A stretch of 64,000 nucleotides of DNA from [Bacillus] enclensis (GCF_001456935.1 NZ_KQ758483.1:186001-250000); one strand, 5' to 3'; counted from the first letter of the stretch, positions 44,232-53,528 are shown. The notes: generated by a model from the letters alone, not told the origin. Program-made: numbers and translations.

Positions 44232-44550
44232 TTTTTCCACTAATTTTTGCACGGAAACGGTTAGCTGTGACATAACTTAGTAATAAGTATTATCACTTGA
44301 ATTTTCTGCAAATATTAGCTAAAATGTCAAAAACAATTGATTTAGTTCAATCTGTCCAGATGAAAAATGGGTGTTAATTTAATTCCATTTTACGTACAGA
44401 TAACATAAAATAGAAGTACAAGGTACAAACTAACTTAAATGTATCTTCTGTCTTCACCAACAGTCTGGCATTTCAGTCAGACAGTCGGGCTTTACAGCTC
44501 ATGGGGTGTAGTCCCTTCACTAATTTTACGCAAGAAGGGAGAGGTGTTAA

Positions 44551-45222
44551 ATGGAAATCGAACGCATAAATGAAAATACAGTTAAATTCTATATTTCATA
44601 TGGGGATATAGAGGATAGAGGCTTTGATCGTGAGGAAATCTGGTATAACCGAGAAAGAAGCGAAGAACTTTTCTGGGAAATGATGGATGAAGTTCATCAA
44701 GAAGAAGATTTCGGTATCGAGGGTCCCTTATGGATCCAAGTACAGGCTTTGGACAAAGGACTTGAAGTACTTGTCACAAGGGCGCAGGTTTCCAAGGATG
44801 GTCAACGTTTTGAATTGCCAATCCCTGAAGATAAATTAAAAGAGCTTCCTGTCGACGAACGGATCGAGGAGCTGCTTGATCAACACTTCCAAATCAAACA
44901 GGACCAGGACGAAGATACGGAAGTTGCACTGGATTTCACACTTAAGTTCAGTGATTTCGAAGATTCCATTTCTTTATCGCAGAGATTGAAGGATATATCC
45001 GCTGAAAACTTGGATACGAAGTTACTTGCTTTTGAAAATAATTATTACCTTTATATCAAGTTTTCAGAGGAGCACTTCTCAGAAGAAGAAATCGATGACA
45101 TGTTGAGCATCTTGCTTGAGTACGCAGACGAGTCAAGAATGACCGTTCATCGTCTTGAGGAGTATGGTAAAGTTGTCATCGACCAAAATGTATTCGAAAC
45201 ACTAAGTGCATACTTTTCATAA
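44551..45222 (+). CDS. mecA: Adaptor protein MecA
   Basis: 223-residue adaptor that brings ComK and other clients to the ClpC-ClpP protease. The N-terminal substrate domain (1-~85) begins MEIERINENTVKFYISYGD and contains FDREEIWYNRERSEELFWEM. An acidic linker (KQDQDEDTEVA) is followed by the C-terminal ClpC-binding domain (about 120-223, FEDSISLSQRLKD, LYIKFSEEHF). Own terminator downstream. In the same window as Med, ComZ and CoiA, all linked to competence. Confidence 0.96.
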   Translation: MEIERINENTVKFYISYGDIEDRGFDREEIWYNRERSEELFWEMMDEVHQEEDFGIEGPLWIQVQALDKGLEVLVTRAQVSKDGQRFELPIPEDKLKELPVDERIEELLDQHFQIKQDQDEDTEVALDFTLKFSDFEDSISLSQRLKDISAENLDTKLLAFENNYYLYIKFSEEHFSEEEIDDMLSILLEYADESRMTVHRLEEYGKVVIDQNVFETLSAYFS

Positions 45223-45227
45223 GCGCG

Positions 45228-45261
45228 AATACCGGTTTCATCTTGAAATCGGTATTTTTTT
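45228..45261 (+). terminator. Terminator of mecA
   Basis: AATACCGGTTTCA / GAAATCGGTATT stem followed by T-run, 5 bp after the stop. Confidence 0.9.
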
Positions 45262-45358
45262 ATTAAGTGTGATTGAATGGATAAATTAAATTTTTTTAAC
45301 AAATATCAATGATAAACTACATAATTGTTTATTTTGAGTTCACAGGAAGGTGTAACAA

Positions 45359-46864
45359 ATGAAGAATACGGTGAAAGTGCTCATATTTATCGCAGCCATA
45401 AGCCTCAGCTACTTTTACTTTTTGGATCAATATTTTGAAGGTATGATAAAATACGTAAGTTTACTGTTCACGTTTTCAGTCATAATCATAGGTTTTTTAA
45501 TATTCATTGAGAATCGTCATCCGACTCAAACACTTACTTGGCTCGTCGTCCTTGGTGCTTTCCCTTTTCTTGGTTTTATCTTCTACCTTTTATTCGGAAG
45601 GAATTACCGGAAGGAGAAAATGTACAAGAAAAAGCATATCCTTGATAAGGAGACCTACAATAAGTATGAACCAGGCCCGAAGGACATGAATCCGGAGATG
45701 TTCGGGTTCTATCAGGAAAAACATGTACAGCTCGCCCAGCGAATCGGGAACAGTGCCATTTCCTTTTCAAGTGAAACGAAAGTATTGACTAATGGGCAGG
45801 AAACATTCGGTGAAATATTGCGATGGCTAAAAACAGCCAAGCATCATATCCATATGGAATATTATATCGTCCGCCATGATGATATAGGGAACCAGATAAA
45901 AGATGTGTTGATCGAACGTGCCCGGGACGGGGTAAAAGTCCGGTTTCTTTACGATGCTGTAGGGGCATGGCAATTATCAAATGAGTATCTCAGGGAATTA
46001 AAAAATGCGGGGATTGAAGTTGTACCGTTCGGCCCGGTGAAGATCCCATTCCTTAATAATAAATTCAATTTCCGAAATCATCGTAAAATCATTGTCATTG
46101 ATGGAAGCATCGGATTTGTCGGGGGTCTTAACATAGGAGATGAATACCTGGGGAAAAACCCGAGTTTTGGATTCTGGAGGGATACCCACCTATTTGTCAG
46201 AGGAGAGGCTGTCCGCACGCTCCAGCTTATTTTCCTTCAGGATTGGTATTATATGACAAATGATGACTTCCTTACTCCGGGTTATCTCAGCCCCGATCCC
46301 GTCAGTGAAATACATGACGGAGGGGTACAGATGATAGCAGGAGGTCCGGACAATGAACTTAGTGTACTGAAAAACATTTTCTTTTCAATGATCACTTCCG
46401 CACAGGAAAGCGTTTGGGTTGCATCCCCTTACTTCATACCGGATGAAGATATCTTCTCAGCTTTAAAAATTGCCGCGTTGAGCGGAGTGGATGTCAGGCT
46501 GCTTGTCCCGCATAAACCTGATAAGCGAATTGTGTTTCATGCCTCCAGGTCATATTTTCCTGAACTATTGGAAGCAGGCGTGAGGATATATGAATATCAA
46601 AAGGGATTCATGCACAGTAAAATAGTCATTGTCGACAAAGAGTTAGCTTCAATTGGCACTTCCAATATGGATATGAGGAGCTTTCATTTGAATTTCGAAG
46701 TAAATGCCTTCCTGTATAAAACGACGAGCACCCAATCCCTCGTGGACGAATACCTGAATGACCTGGAGCATTCCTTCGAACTTTCACACGACGAATTTCA
46801 GAAAAGGCATATGGGATATCGAATACTTGAATCCACCTCCCGTTTGATGTCGCCATTGTTATAA
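45359..46864 (+). CDS. cls: Cardiolipin synthase
   Basis: 501-residue membrane enzyme that makes cardiolipin from two phosphatidylglycerol molecules. Two N-terminal helices (about 5-22, 27-47) with a third near 60-78 precede two phospholipase-D HKD motifs: HRKIIVIDGSIGFVGGLNIG near 241 and HSKIVIVDKELASIGTSNMD near 419. The C-terminus is the usual FELSHDEFQKR plus MSPLL. GGAAGG precedes the ATG. A palindromic element starts three bases after its stop. Confidence 0.95.
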   Translation: MKNTVKVLIFIAAISLSYFYFLDQYFEGMIKYVSLLFTFSVIIIGFLIFIENRHPTQTLTWLVVLGAFPFLGFIFYLLFGRNYRKEKMYKKKHILDKETYNKYEPGPKDMNPEMFGFYQEKHVQLAQRIGNSAISFSSETKVLTNGQETFGEILRWLKTAKHHIHMEYYIVRHDDIGNQIKDVLIERARDGVKVRFLYDAVGAWQLSNEYLRELKNAGIEVVPFGPVKIPFLNNKFNFRNHRKIIVIDGSIGFVGGLNIGDEYLGKNPSFGFWRDTHLFVRGEAVRTLQLIFLQDWYYMTNDDFLTPGYLSPDPVSEIHDGGVQMIAGGPDNELSVLKNIFFSMITSAQESVWVASPYFIPDEDIFSALKIAALSGVDVRLLVPHKPDKRIVFHASRSYFPELLEAGVRIYEYQKGFMHSKIVIVDKELASIGTSNMDMRSFHLNFEVNAFLYKTTSTQSLVDEYLNDLEHSFELSHDEFQKRHMGYRILESTSRLMSPLL

Positions 46865-46867
46865 TAG

Positions 46868-47307
46868 AAAGAGGACTGGGACAAAAATGTTTTGTCTGAG
46901 TAAAACCCGAACTAATTTGCACAAAATGCGGCAAATTAGTTCGGGTTTTTAATTTGTTAAAAAAACACTTAGGTTTTAGTCTTTTCTAGCGGTTGATTGG
47001 AGTGCAAGACGAAGACTCCTGCGGGAAGAGTAGCTTATGTGAGACCTGTCCAGCTCCAGGGCTTAGAGGCACATGTCATAAGTCAAACCGGCCAAGAAGG
47101 CAAAGAACGCCTTCGTGACCGATTCGCATTATGCCACCAGCCTCTAAACAAAGCCCTTCCGCTTTTCTTCCCGCAGGCTTGCCGAGGAGACTCACGGGCT
47201 ACCCGCGGAAAGCGTAGTCTTGCACGGAAATCATTAGCGATATAAAGAACCTATACTGATATTTTCGTCTTTATATGACAATATTTTAGTTTTGTCCCAA
47301 CCTCTTT
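46868..47307 (+). repeat. Modular palindromic element, copy E5 (best preserved)
   Basis: 440 bp, with terminal inverted repeats AAAGAGGACTGGGACAAAA (46868-46886) and TTTTGTCCCAACCTCTTT (47290-47307). Inside are a terminator hairpin with arms AACCCGAACTAATTTGC and GCAAATTAGTTCGGGTT (46903-46952), and the outer arm GGTTGATTGGAGTGCAAGAC (46991-47010). One hairpin module (about 47048-47167) and the closing arm ACCCGCGGAAAGCGTAGTCT with GCACGGAAATCATTAGCG follow. The ORF visible at 46997-47245 is only the repeat read in frame. No transposase; the element fills the cls-coiA gap. Confidence 0.9.
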
Positions 47308-47358
47308 TTTGCAGGATTTTTCCAATTCGTGTCGAATAAGATTTGAAGGAGGTGTTCT

Positions 47359-48546
47359 ATGTTAACAGCTATAATGGATCATCAGCATTTTACGGCCATT
47401 CACCATTCTAAAGAAGAACTGTTGAATTTAAGGAAAAGTTTAAAAACGTTTACCTGTCCTCACTGTTCATCCCCCTTGATCCTCAAGATCGGTAATATAA
47501 AAATCCCGCATTTTGCTCACACTTCAAAGCTCCCATGCATACTTGAAACAAAAAAGGAAACCCCTGACCATATATGGAGCAAAGCCTTGTTATATAAAAG
47601 ACTGTCGCAGCTATTTCAGGATGTAAAGCTGGAGCATTTTGTAAAAGAGGTTCAGCAGATTCCCGATCTCCTCATCACGGAGAGAGGATATCGGATTGCA
47701 ATCGAGATTCAATGCAGCACGATTCCACTTTCCGAAATAAAAGAGAGGACAGAAGGTTTTAGAAAAGGGAACATACATCCCATATGGATCTTAACCCAGC
47801 CCCTGACTATCGGCACCCCCCTTAAATTAACAAGTTTCCAGCAGGGATTCATCCGTTTTTCAGAGGAACTTCACTTTTACCTGCTTCACTTTGATCCCTC
47901 GAATGAATCTTTCACGATCTTTCCGCATCTCACACCAGTAAGCACAAATTCATTTTTCTTCTCAAAAGAAATCGAAATCCCACTTGATACATTCACTATC
48001 CCGGTATCCATTCTTCCTCCGGATCAAGCAAATTCCCTTTTTCTAAAGAACTGGAAACGTTACAGGGAAAAATGGATAAATAACAAAATACAGTTCAGTT
48101 CCGCCCGCCGTGATCCGTTTCTCTCTGAAGTATATAGAGAAGGTGATACATTCCTTTATTTACCGTTGTTTATCGGCTTACCGGTCATTCCTCACATGAC
48201 CTTGATCAAAACCCATCCACTTCAGTGGCAATACTACATTTGGAAAGATGTACTCAAAAAATCCCCCTATTTCACTAGAGAGATGATTTATAGTGCCTTC
48301 ATGCGCAGGCTGGAAAATGGGAGTATTGAAACAAGGAATTTCCCGCTGCATTCGACGGGCAGCAGCATTAAAACATTAATCAATGATTATCTATGCTTAT
48401 TAGAAAAATTAGAGATCATACAGAAAAAAAGGGGAAAAGGCTATAAGTTAACCGCTAAATGGATCTGTCCAAAAACCTTCATCGACTATCAACAGCACGA
48501 ACATGATTTATTTCCTAAATTGAAGCATATATTAAAAAAGGACTAA
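47359..48546 (+). CDS. coiA: Competence protein CoiA
   Basis: 395-residue protein required for processing of incoming DNA in competent cells. The N-terminal part has a small zinc-ribbon-like segment (FTCPHCSSPLILK ... IPHFAHTSKLPC, about 32-62). The predicted nuclease core lies near 85-135, with IPDLLITERGYRIAIEIQCS carrying the D...E-x-Q pattern of the restriction-endonuclease-like fold. GAAGGAGGTG precedes the ATG. It is upstream of pepF, as in B. subtilis. Confidence 0.93.
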   Translation: MLTAIMDHQHFTAIHHSKEELLNLRKSLKTFTCPHCSSPLILKIGNIKIPHFAHTSKLPCILETKKETPDHIWSKALLYKRLSQLFQDVKLEHFVKEVQQIPDLLITERGYRIAIEIQCSTIPLSEIKERTEGFRKGNIHPIWILTQPLTIGTPLKLTSFQQGFIRFSEELHFYLLHFDPSNESFTIFPHLTPVSTNSFFFSKEIEIPLDTFTIPVSILPPDQANSLFLKNWKRYREKWINNKIQFSSARRDPFLSEVYREGDTFLYLPLFIGLPVIPHMTLIKTHPLQWQYYIWKDVLKKSPYFTREMIYSAFMRRLENGSIETRNFPLHSTGSSIKTLINDYLCLLEKLEIIQKKRGKGYKLTAKWICPKTFIDYQQHEHDLFPKLKHILKKD

Positions 48547-48633
48547 TCAAGATTGTTTTCTTGCAGGAATATCCTGCTTGAGAGAGAATGTAACTATAAG
48601 GAATAGTCTGTAGATTCAGAATGGAGGATGTAT

Positions 48634-50457
48634 ATGTCAAATGACACAGTAACAAAAAGTCTGCCAACCAGAGATCAAGTGGAAGAAAACTTGACTTGGA
48701 GGCTGGAAGATATTTTTGAAAGTGATGAAGCCTGGGAGAAAGAATATAAAGAAATCAAAGGAATGATCAATAAAGCCGAAGAATTCAAAGGAACGTTAAG
48801 CAGCAGTTCTGATCAACTGTATAAAGCCTTGAGCTTTCAAGATGAAATTATGGAAAGAATGGGCAGGGTCTATACATATTCTCACATGCGCTATGACCAG
48901 GATACCACGAATTCACATTATCAGGGGCTGGATGACCGTGCAAAAAGTCTCTATACCCAATTAGGCAGCAAGTTCGCATATCTTGTGCCTGAAATCCTTT
49001 CGATCGATGAAGACACACTGAAAGGCTTCCTCAAGGAAAAGGAAAAACTCAAGAAATATAAGCATGCACTGGAAGAGATCAATTTGCAGCGCCCCCACGT
49101 GTTATCTGCTGAAGAGGAAGCCCTTTTGGCCCAAGCTTCTGAAGTGTTCAGTGCAGCAAGCAATACGTTCGGGATGCTGAATAATGCAGATTTGGAATTC
49201 CCAAGCATTAAGGATGAGGATGGGGAAGAAGTGGATATTACACACGGCCGCTTTATTCGTTTCCTTGAAAGCAGTGACAGACGGGTGCGTGAAGAAGCAT
49301 TTAAAAAGGTATATGAAACGTATGGGAAATTTGAAAATACATTTGCCTCGACACTCAGCGGTGCTGTAAAGAAAGATAACTTTACAGCAAGTGTCAGAAA
49401 TTATGATTCTGCGCGGCACGCGGCGTTATCTAATAACAATATTCCTGAGCAGGTGTACGATAACCTTGTAGAAACGGTGAATAAGAATCTTCACCTGCTG
49501 CAGCGTTACGTGAAGCTCCGTAAGAAAGTACTCGGACTTGATGAGGTCCACATGTATGATCTTTATACGCCGCTTGTAAAAGAAGTGAAAATGGAAATCG
49601 GCTATGAAGAAGCGAAAGAAATGATCCTAAAAGGACTGGAACCGCTGGGTGAAGACTATGCTTCGGTCCTGAAAGACGGATTTGATAACCGCTGGGTGGA
49701 TGTTGTGGAAAACAAAGGAAAACGAAGCGGTGCATACTCCTCGGGAGCGTACGGCACCAACCCTTATATCCTCATGAATTGGCAGGACAATGTCAACAAT
49801 CTGTTTACATTGGCACATGAATTCGGGCACAGTGTGCATAGTTATTATACAAGATCCTCACAGCCATATACTTATGGTCACTATTCAATCTTCGTGGCGG
49901 AAGTCGCATCAACATGCAATGAAGCATTACTGAATGACTATCTATTGAACACGATAGATGATGAAAAGAAACGCTTATATTTATTAAATCATTATTTGGA
50001 AGGGTTCAGGGGCACTGTGTTCCGACAAACAATGTTTGCAGAATTCGAGCACTTGATCCATAAGAAAGCACAGGAAGGGGAAGCTTTGACTTCTGATTTC
50101 CTTACAAAAGAATATTACGCACTCAATAAGAAATACTTTGGGGACGAGATCTCCATCGATGAGGAAATCGGTCTTGAGTGGGCTCGCATCCCTCATTTCT
50201 ATTACAACTATTATGTATATCAATATGCTACCGGGTTCTCGGCAGCCACTGCATTAAGCAAGCAGATCCTTGAAGAGGGGGACACAGCCGTTGAAAGGTA
50301 TATTGAATTCCTTAAAGCGGGAAGCTCTGATTATCCTATTGAAGTATTGAAAAAGGCAGGAGTCGATATGACGACCTCCAAACCGGTGGAGGAAGCTTGT
50401 AAAGTATTTGAAGAAAAACTGAATGAAATGGAAGAATTATTGGAGAAGTTACAATAA
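48634..50457 (+). CDS. pepF: Oligoendopeptidase F
   Basis: 607-residue cytosolic M3B zinc metallopeptidase that degrades oligopeptides of roughly 7-17 residues. The zinc site HEFGH lies in LFTLAHEFGHSVHSYYTRSS near 391, with the third ligand Glu downstream in FVAEVASTCNEALL. The start ATG at 48634 is six bases after GGAGG; the earlier ATG at 48628 touches the ribosome site. It could use peptides imported by OppABCDF. Ends near a convergent terminator. Confidence 0.95.
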   Translation: MSNDTVTKSLPTRDQVEENLTWRLEDIFESDEAWEKEYKEIKGMINKAEEFKGTLSSSSDQLYKALSFQDEIMERMGRVYTYSHMRYDQDTTNSHYQGLDDRAKSLYTQLGSKFAYLVPEILSIDEDTLKGFLKEKEKLKKYKHALEEINLQRPHVLSAEEEALLAQASEVFSAASNTFGMLNNADLEFPSIKDEDGEEVDITHGRFIRFLESSDRRVREEAFKKVYETYGKFENTFASTLSGAVKKDNFTASVRNYDSARHAALSNNNIPEQVYDNLVETVNKNLHLLQRYVKLRKKVLGLDEVHMYDLYTPLVKEVKMEIGYEEAKEMILKGLEPLGEDYASVLKDGFDNRWVDVVENKGKRSGAYSSGAYGTNPYILMNWQDNVNNLFTLAHEFGHSVHSYYTRSSQPYTYGHYSIFVAEVASTCNEALLNDYLLNTIDDEKKRLYLLNHYLEGFRGTVFRQTMFAEFEHLIHKKAQEGEALTSDFLTKEYYALNKKYFGDEISIDEEIGLEWARIPHFYYNYYVYQYATGFSAATALSKQILEEGDTAVERYIEFLKAGSSDYPIEVLKKAGVDMTTSKPVEEACKVFEEKLNEMEELLEKLQ

Positions 50458-50466
50458 TGATGAAAA

Positions 50467-50492
50467 GGGAGGAGCCTGTTTTGGCTCCTCCC
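50467..50492. terminator. Bidirectional terminator between pepF and the 60-residue gene
   Basis: GGGAGGAGCC / GGCTCCTCCC perfect 10-bp stem, 6-base loop, short T-runs on both sides. Confidence 0.85.
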
Positions 50493-50496
50493 ATCT

Positions 50497-50679
50497 TTAT
50501 GACTTAAATCCCTTGAATCTCTTCCTGTTTCCAACAGTATAGAAAAAAATCAACAGTGATAGGAATAGTATGGGAGCTGTGATGAGAAGCGGGATGAGAT
50601 TCATCAACCCAAGAATATGAATGATAAAGCTGAACAGGATCAATACGATCAGCAGCACAAATTTCAGACTTAATCTCAT
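50497..50679 (-). CDS. Small membrane protein, 60 residues
   Basis: Two hydrophobic helices (about 5-26 and 29-50) and a basic tail NRKRFKGFKS. The ATG at 50679 has a strong GAGGAGG ribosome site eight bases before it, and a terminator follows the stop, so the gene looks real. No family recognised; probably a cytoplasmic-membrane protein. Confidence 0.75.
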   Translation of the reverse strand: MRLSLKFVLLIVLILFSFIIHILGLMNLIPLLITAPILFLSLLIFFYTVGNRKRFKGFKS

Positions 50680-50887
50680 CGTGGTACCTCCTCAGAAGGT
50701 TTATATCACTATATGACAAGCTGATGAAGTTCATTCATGGATTTTGACAATATTGTGAAATACCATACAAACAACTTGCCAATACAAGTTCATACATGAT
50801 ATATTATCAGTGTGAAGTTGATCACAAGCAAACATATACCCCTTTGTTTGACCGTGAAAAATTTCTCCCATCCCCTTTGTTCGTATA

Positions 50888-50919
50888 GAAAACCCGATGT
50901 TGGAAACAACATCGGGTTT
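50888..50919 (-). terminator. Terminator of yjbI-yjbH
   Basis: AAAACCCGATGTT / AACATCGGGTTTT, a 13-bp perfect stem with T-runs, 36 bp beyond the yjbH stop. Confidence 0.85.
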
Positions 50920-50954
50920 TCCCGTTACTCACGATATTCATTATTCTAAAATAA

Positions 50955-51824
50955 CTAATCAGCGATATATCTCCAAAATGTCCCGTGCTTTGCAGGGATC
51001 CTTTTTACTTTCTGCTGCAAAATCCACTTCTTCATTTGTTTTTCTACTTCTTCAATGGACAAATCATATACAACGGCAATTTCCTTGGATGCTACAAAAC
51101 GGTAATGTTTCATGAATTCATCCAGTGTCGGCAGAGGGTTTTTCTCCGGTTTAATTGTCAGCATCTCTTCAATGATGTGAACGTATACCTCATAAGAATA
51201 CAATCCGGTAACCTTCAACCCTTCATCTTCGATATTTTCATTAAAAAAGACAAGGGTAGGGATTTCATCGACATCCATTTCTGTCGTGATTTTTACGTCG
51301 CATTGAAATGCTTTTGATGCTGAGTAGGAGTGGATATCATTCATAAATTCATTGAGGTCGAGCTTTGCTTCCTCAGCACAATCCTTAAGCACATCGAAAT
51401 TCGAAATATCCTGTTTTTGAAGGAATAACCGCTCCTGCAGGTATCGTAAAAAACGAATACCCGAATGTTTTCCCTGCAATTCTGCCGCCTTTATTGCAAA
51501 CGAAGCAATATAGGGTGAATCAATCGGGTTATCGAACCATAAGCTTCCATCACATGACATACCTGACCGGCTTGCGGTTTTCTCCCATTGCTGGGCGAGG
51601 TCTTCCTGTTTACGCTTTGTCGCAATATTTAATGATGAAAGCTGACCGCTTAAAATATAACGGATGCGAAAGTACTGGCCGTATTCAATCCTGAGCTTTT
51701 TTAAAATAGGTTCTAATGCCCAGCATTCCGGACACAAGGGATCAACAAACATATATATTTCAAGTGGTTTCTTTTCAGCTCCTCCACAAGAATTGAGCGG
51801 ACTTGAATGATGTAAACTAGTCAA
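50955..51824 (-). CDS. yjbH: YjbH/SpxH, ClpXP adaptor for Spx
   Basis: 289-residue DsbA/FrnE-like thioredoxin-fold protein that delivers Spx to ClpXP. The N-terminal CPEC motif (YMFVDPLCPECWALEP, about 24-39) resembles the active-site CxxC. The His/Cys-rich N-terminus before it may bind zinc. The start is TTG at 51824 with GGAGAG upstream; it overlaps the end of yjbI by eight bases, so translation is coupled. Its target Spx is encoded at 43732. Confidence 0.94.
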   Translation of the reverse strand: MTSLHHSSPLNSCGGAEKKPLEIYMFVDPLCPECWALEPILKKLRIEYGQYFRIRYILSGQLSSLNIATKRKQEDLAQQWEKTASRSGMSCDGSLWFDNPIDSPYIASFAIKAAELQGKHSGIRFLRYLQERLFLQKQDISNFDVLKDCAEEAKLDLNEFMNDIHSYSASKAFQCDVKITTEMDVDEIPTLVFFNENIEDEGLKVTGLYSYEVYVHIIEEMLTIKPEKNPLPTLDEFMKHYRFVASKEIAVVYDLSIEEVEKQMKKWILQQKVKRIPAKHGTFWRYIAD

Positions 51825-52218
51825 CGCTGGTTCTCTCCGGTGTTTCCGTATTGACCATATGATGGGCGGTCAAGACCAGTCTGTGAAAGAAGTCTTCCCG
51901 TACCGGACCCTCAAGTTCCACTTCGTCCATTGCATCATGCATACAGCCCAGCCATGCTTTCGCTCTCTCTTCCGTGATCGGAAAAGGGAGATGCCTTGCA
52001 CGCAGCATAGGATGTCCATGTTCTTCAGTATAAAGAGGTGGTCCGCCTAAATATTGAGTCAGAAATTGCTTCTGTTTACGGGCCGTCTCAGTTAGATCTT
52101 CCGGGAAAATAGGTGCAAGCAACTCGTGCTTGGACACTCTATTATAAAATGCATCAACGAGCATGGAGAGTTTCTTTTCGCCGATTAAGTTATAAGGCAT
52201 TTTAGGTTTCTCGACCAT
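51817..52218 (-). CDS. yjbI: Truncated hemoglobin YjbI
   Basis: 133-residue group II truncated hemoglobin that binds heme and oxygen. The N-terminal MPYNLIGEKKLSMLVDAFY and the FLTQYLGGPPLYTEEHGHPM segment near 52-71, followed by LRARHLPFPI with the proximal His, are family hallmarks. First gene of yjbI-yjbH, the conserved Firmicutes pair. AAAAGGAGTCC precedes the ATG. A role in thiol or nitrosative stress is inferred from the pairing. Confidence 0.95.
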   Translation of the reverse strand: MVEKPKMPYNLIGEKKLSMLVDAFYNRVSKHELLAPIFPEDLTETARKQKQFLTQYLGGPPLYTEEHGHPMLRARHLPFPITEERAKAWLGCMHDAMDEVELEGPVREDFFHRLVLTAHHMVNTETPERTSVD

Positions 52219-52386
52219 AAGAAGGACTCCTTTTTACTTAGAATGTAAGTTTATTCTAGCAAGCATTCATGTATATCTCAAACAAATCGCCTTGATGGCG
52301 CAAGAATCTGTAAAGTTAGTGTTGCCAGAATGATGTACCCTATCCCAATGAGAAAACAAGTGAGAACCGAAAGAAAGCAAACAATA

Positions 52387-52812
52387 AGAGGCTTAACCAA
52401 CAGTGTTTTAGTCTAAGTAAAACCCGAACTAATTTGCAAAAGATAGGGCAAATTAGTTCGGGTTTTTAAGTTGTTCAAAGTGCATTTAGAGTTTAGCCCT
52501 TTCTAGCGATTGATTGGAGTGCAAGACGAAGACTCCTGCGGGAAGAGTAGCTTATAAGAAAAGCGGAGGGGCTTTGATCAGAGGCGTGTGGCATAAGACG
52601 AATCGACCAAGAAGGCGTTCTTTGCCTTCTTGGTCGGTTTGACTTATGACATGTGCCTCTAAGCCCTGCAGCTGGACAGGTGAGATCCCGGAGGCTCACG
52701 GGCTACCCGCGGAAAGCGTAGTCTTGCACGGAAATCATTAGCGGTATAAAGAACCTATACTGATATTGTTCGTCTTTGTATGGTAGCTTTTTAGTTTAGT
52801 ACCAACCTCACT
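52387..52812 (+). repeat. Modular palindromic element, copy E6
   Basis: About 426 bp with ends AGAGGCTTAACCAA and CCAACCTCAC. The terminator-like hairpin AACCCGAACTAATTTGC / GCAAATTAGTTCGGGTT is at 52421-52470, the outer arm GATTGATTGGAGTGCAAGAC at about 52506-52525, and one hairpin module lies in inverted orientation relative to E5 (about 52557-52678). The closing arm is at 52700-52742. Its right end lies 11 bp beyond the transglycosylase stop; it fills the 605-bp gap to yjbI. Confidence 0.88.
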
Positions 52813-52823
52813 ATTTTATGCGT

Positions 52824-53465
52824 TCACGCATAAAAAGCATTGGTTACTTTCTTAACATAAGCCTTCGTTTCTTTGAAAGGGGGGATACCATTGTACTTAT
52901 CGACATTCCCCGGGCCTGCGTTATAAGCTGCAAGCGCCAAATCGATGTCGCCGTCATATTTATCCAGCATCTGTCTTAAGTATTTTGTGCCTGCAAAAAC
53001 ATTTTCTTCGGGATCGAAAATATTTGTCACTCCAAGTCCGCTGGCGGTAGAAGGCATCAGCTGCATCAACCCTGAAGCCCCTGCAGGACTCACAGCATCC
53101 GGGTTGAAGTTTGACTCTTGGTGAATAACAGCCTGAATCAGCTTTTTCGGGAGCTGGTATTTATCGGCGGCTTTCGTAATAATATCATCTATTGACGGGG
53201 GCGTCTTATAATCGTTTTTATTAAGCCCGGTAAGCGAAACGGGTGGTTGTGAAACTGTAAAGGCAGGATGTGTTTCAAACAGGCTCTTTACGGCACCAAG
53301 TGTATTCTCAGGCGTCTGCAAATTTCCCTGGCTGTTTGTTAGGGCCTGGGTGAATAGCTGTTGAAACAATTGATTACTCTGCCCCGCAGTGCCTAAAGAG
53401 GAAACCGAACCCAATTTATTCATTGCCTGCAGTTCCATCATCGTTTTGATTTGTTGAACATTCAT
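52824..53465 (-). CDS. yjbJ: Lytic transglycosylase (YjbJ-like, SLT domain)
   Basis: 213-residue protein. The N-terminal ~110 residues are Gln/Asn-rich and unstructured. The SLT domain (about 118-213) contains AVIHQESNFNPDAVSPAGAS with the catalytic Glu, GLMQLMPSTA, and LALAAYNAGPGNVDKYNGIP. It cleaves peptidoglycan to 1,6-anhydromuropeptides. No normal signal peptide is seen, so export is uncertain. The start ATG at 53465 follows AGGAG; the earlier reading from 53486 precedes that site. Confidence 0.9.
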   Translation of the reverse strand: MNVQQIKTMMELQAMNKLGSVSSLGTAGQSNQLFQQLFTQALTNSQGNLQTPENTLGAVKSLFETHPAFTVSQPPVSLTGLNKNDYKTPPSIDDIITKAADKYQLPKKLIQAVIHQESNFNPDAVSPAGASGLMQLMPSTASGLGVTNIFDPEENVFAGTKYLRQMLDKYDGDIDLALAAYNAGPGNVDKYNGIPPFKETKAYVKKVTNAFYA

Positions 53466-53528
53466 AACTAACGGCTCCTGTCTCATTTAGAGGTGTTTTC
53501 TATAATATCGGAAAAGATTCGAGTTATT

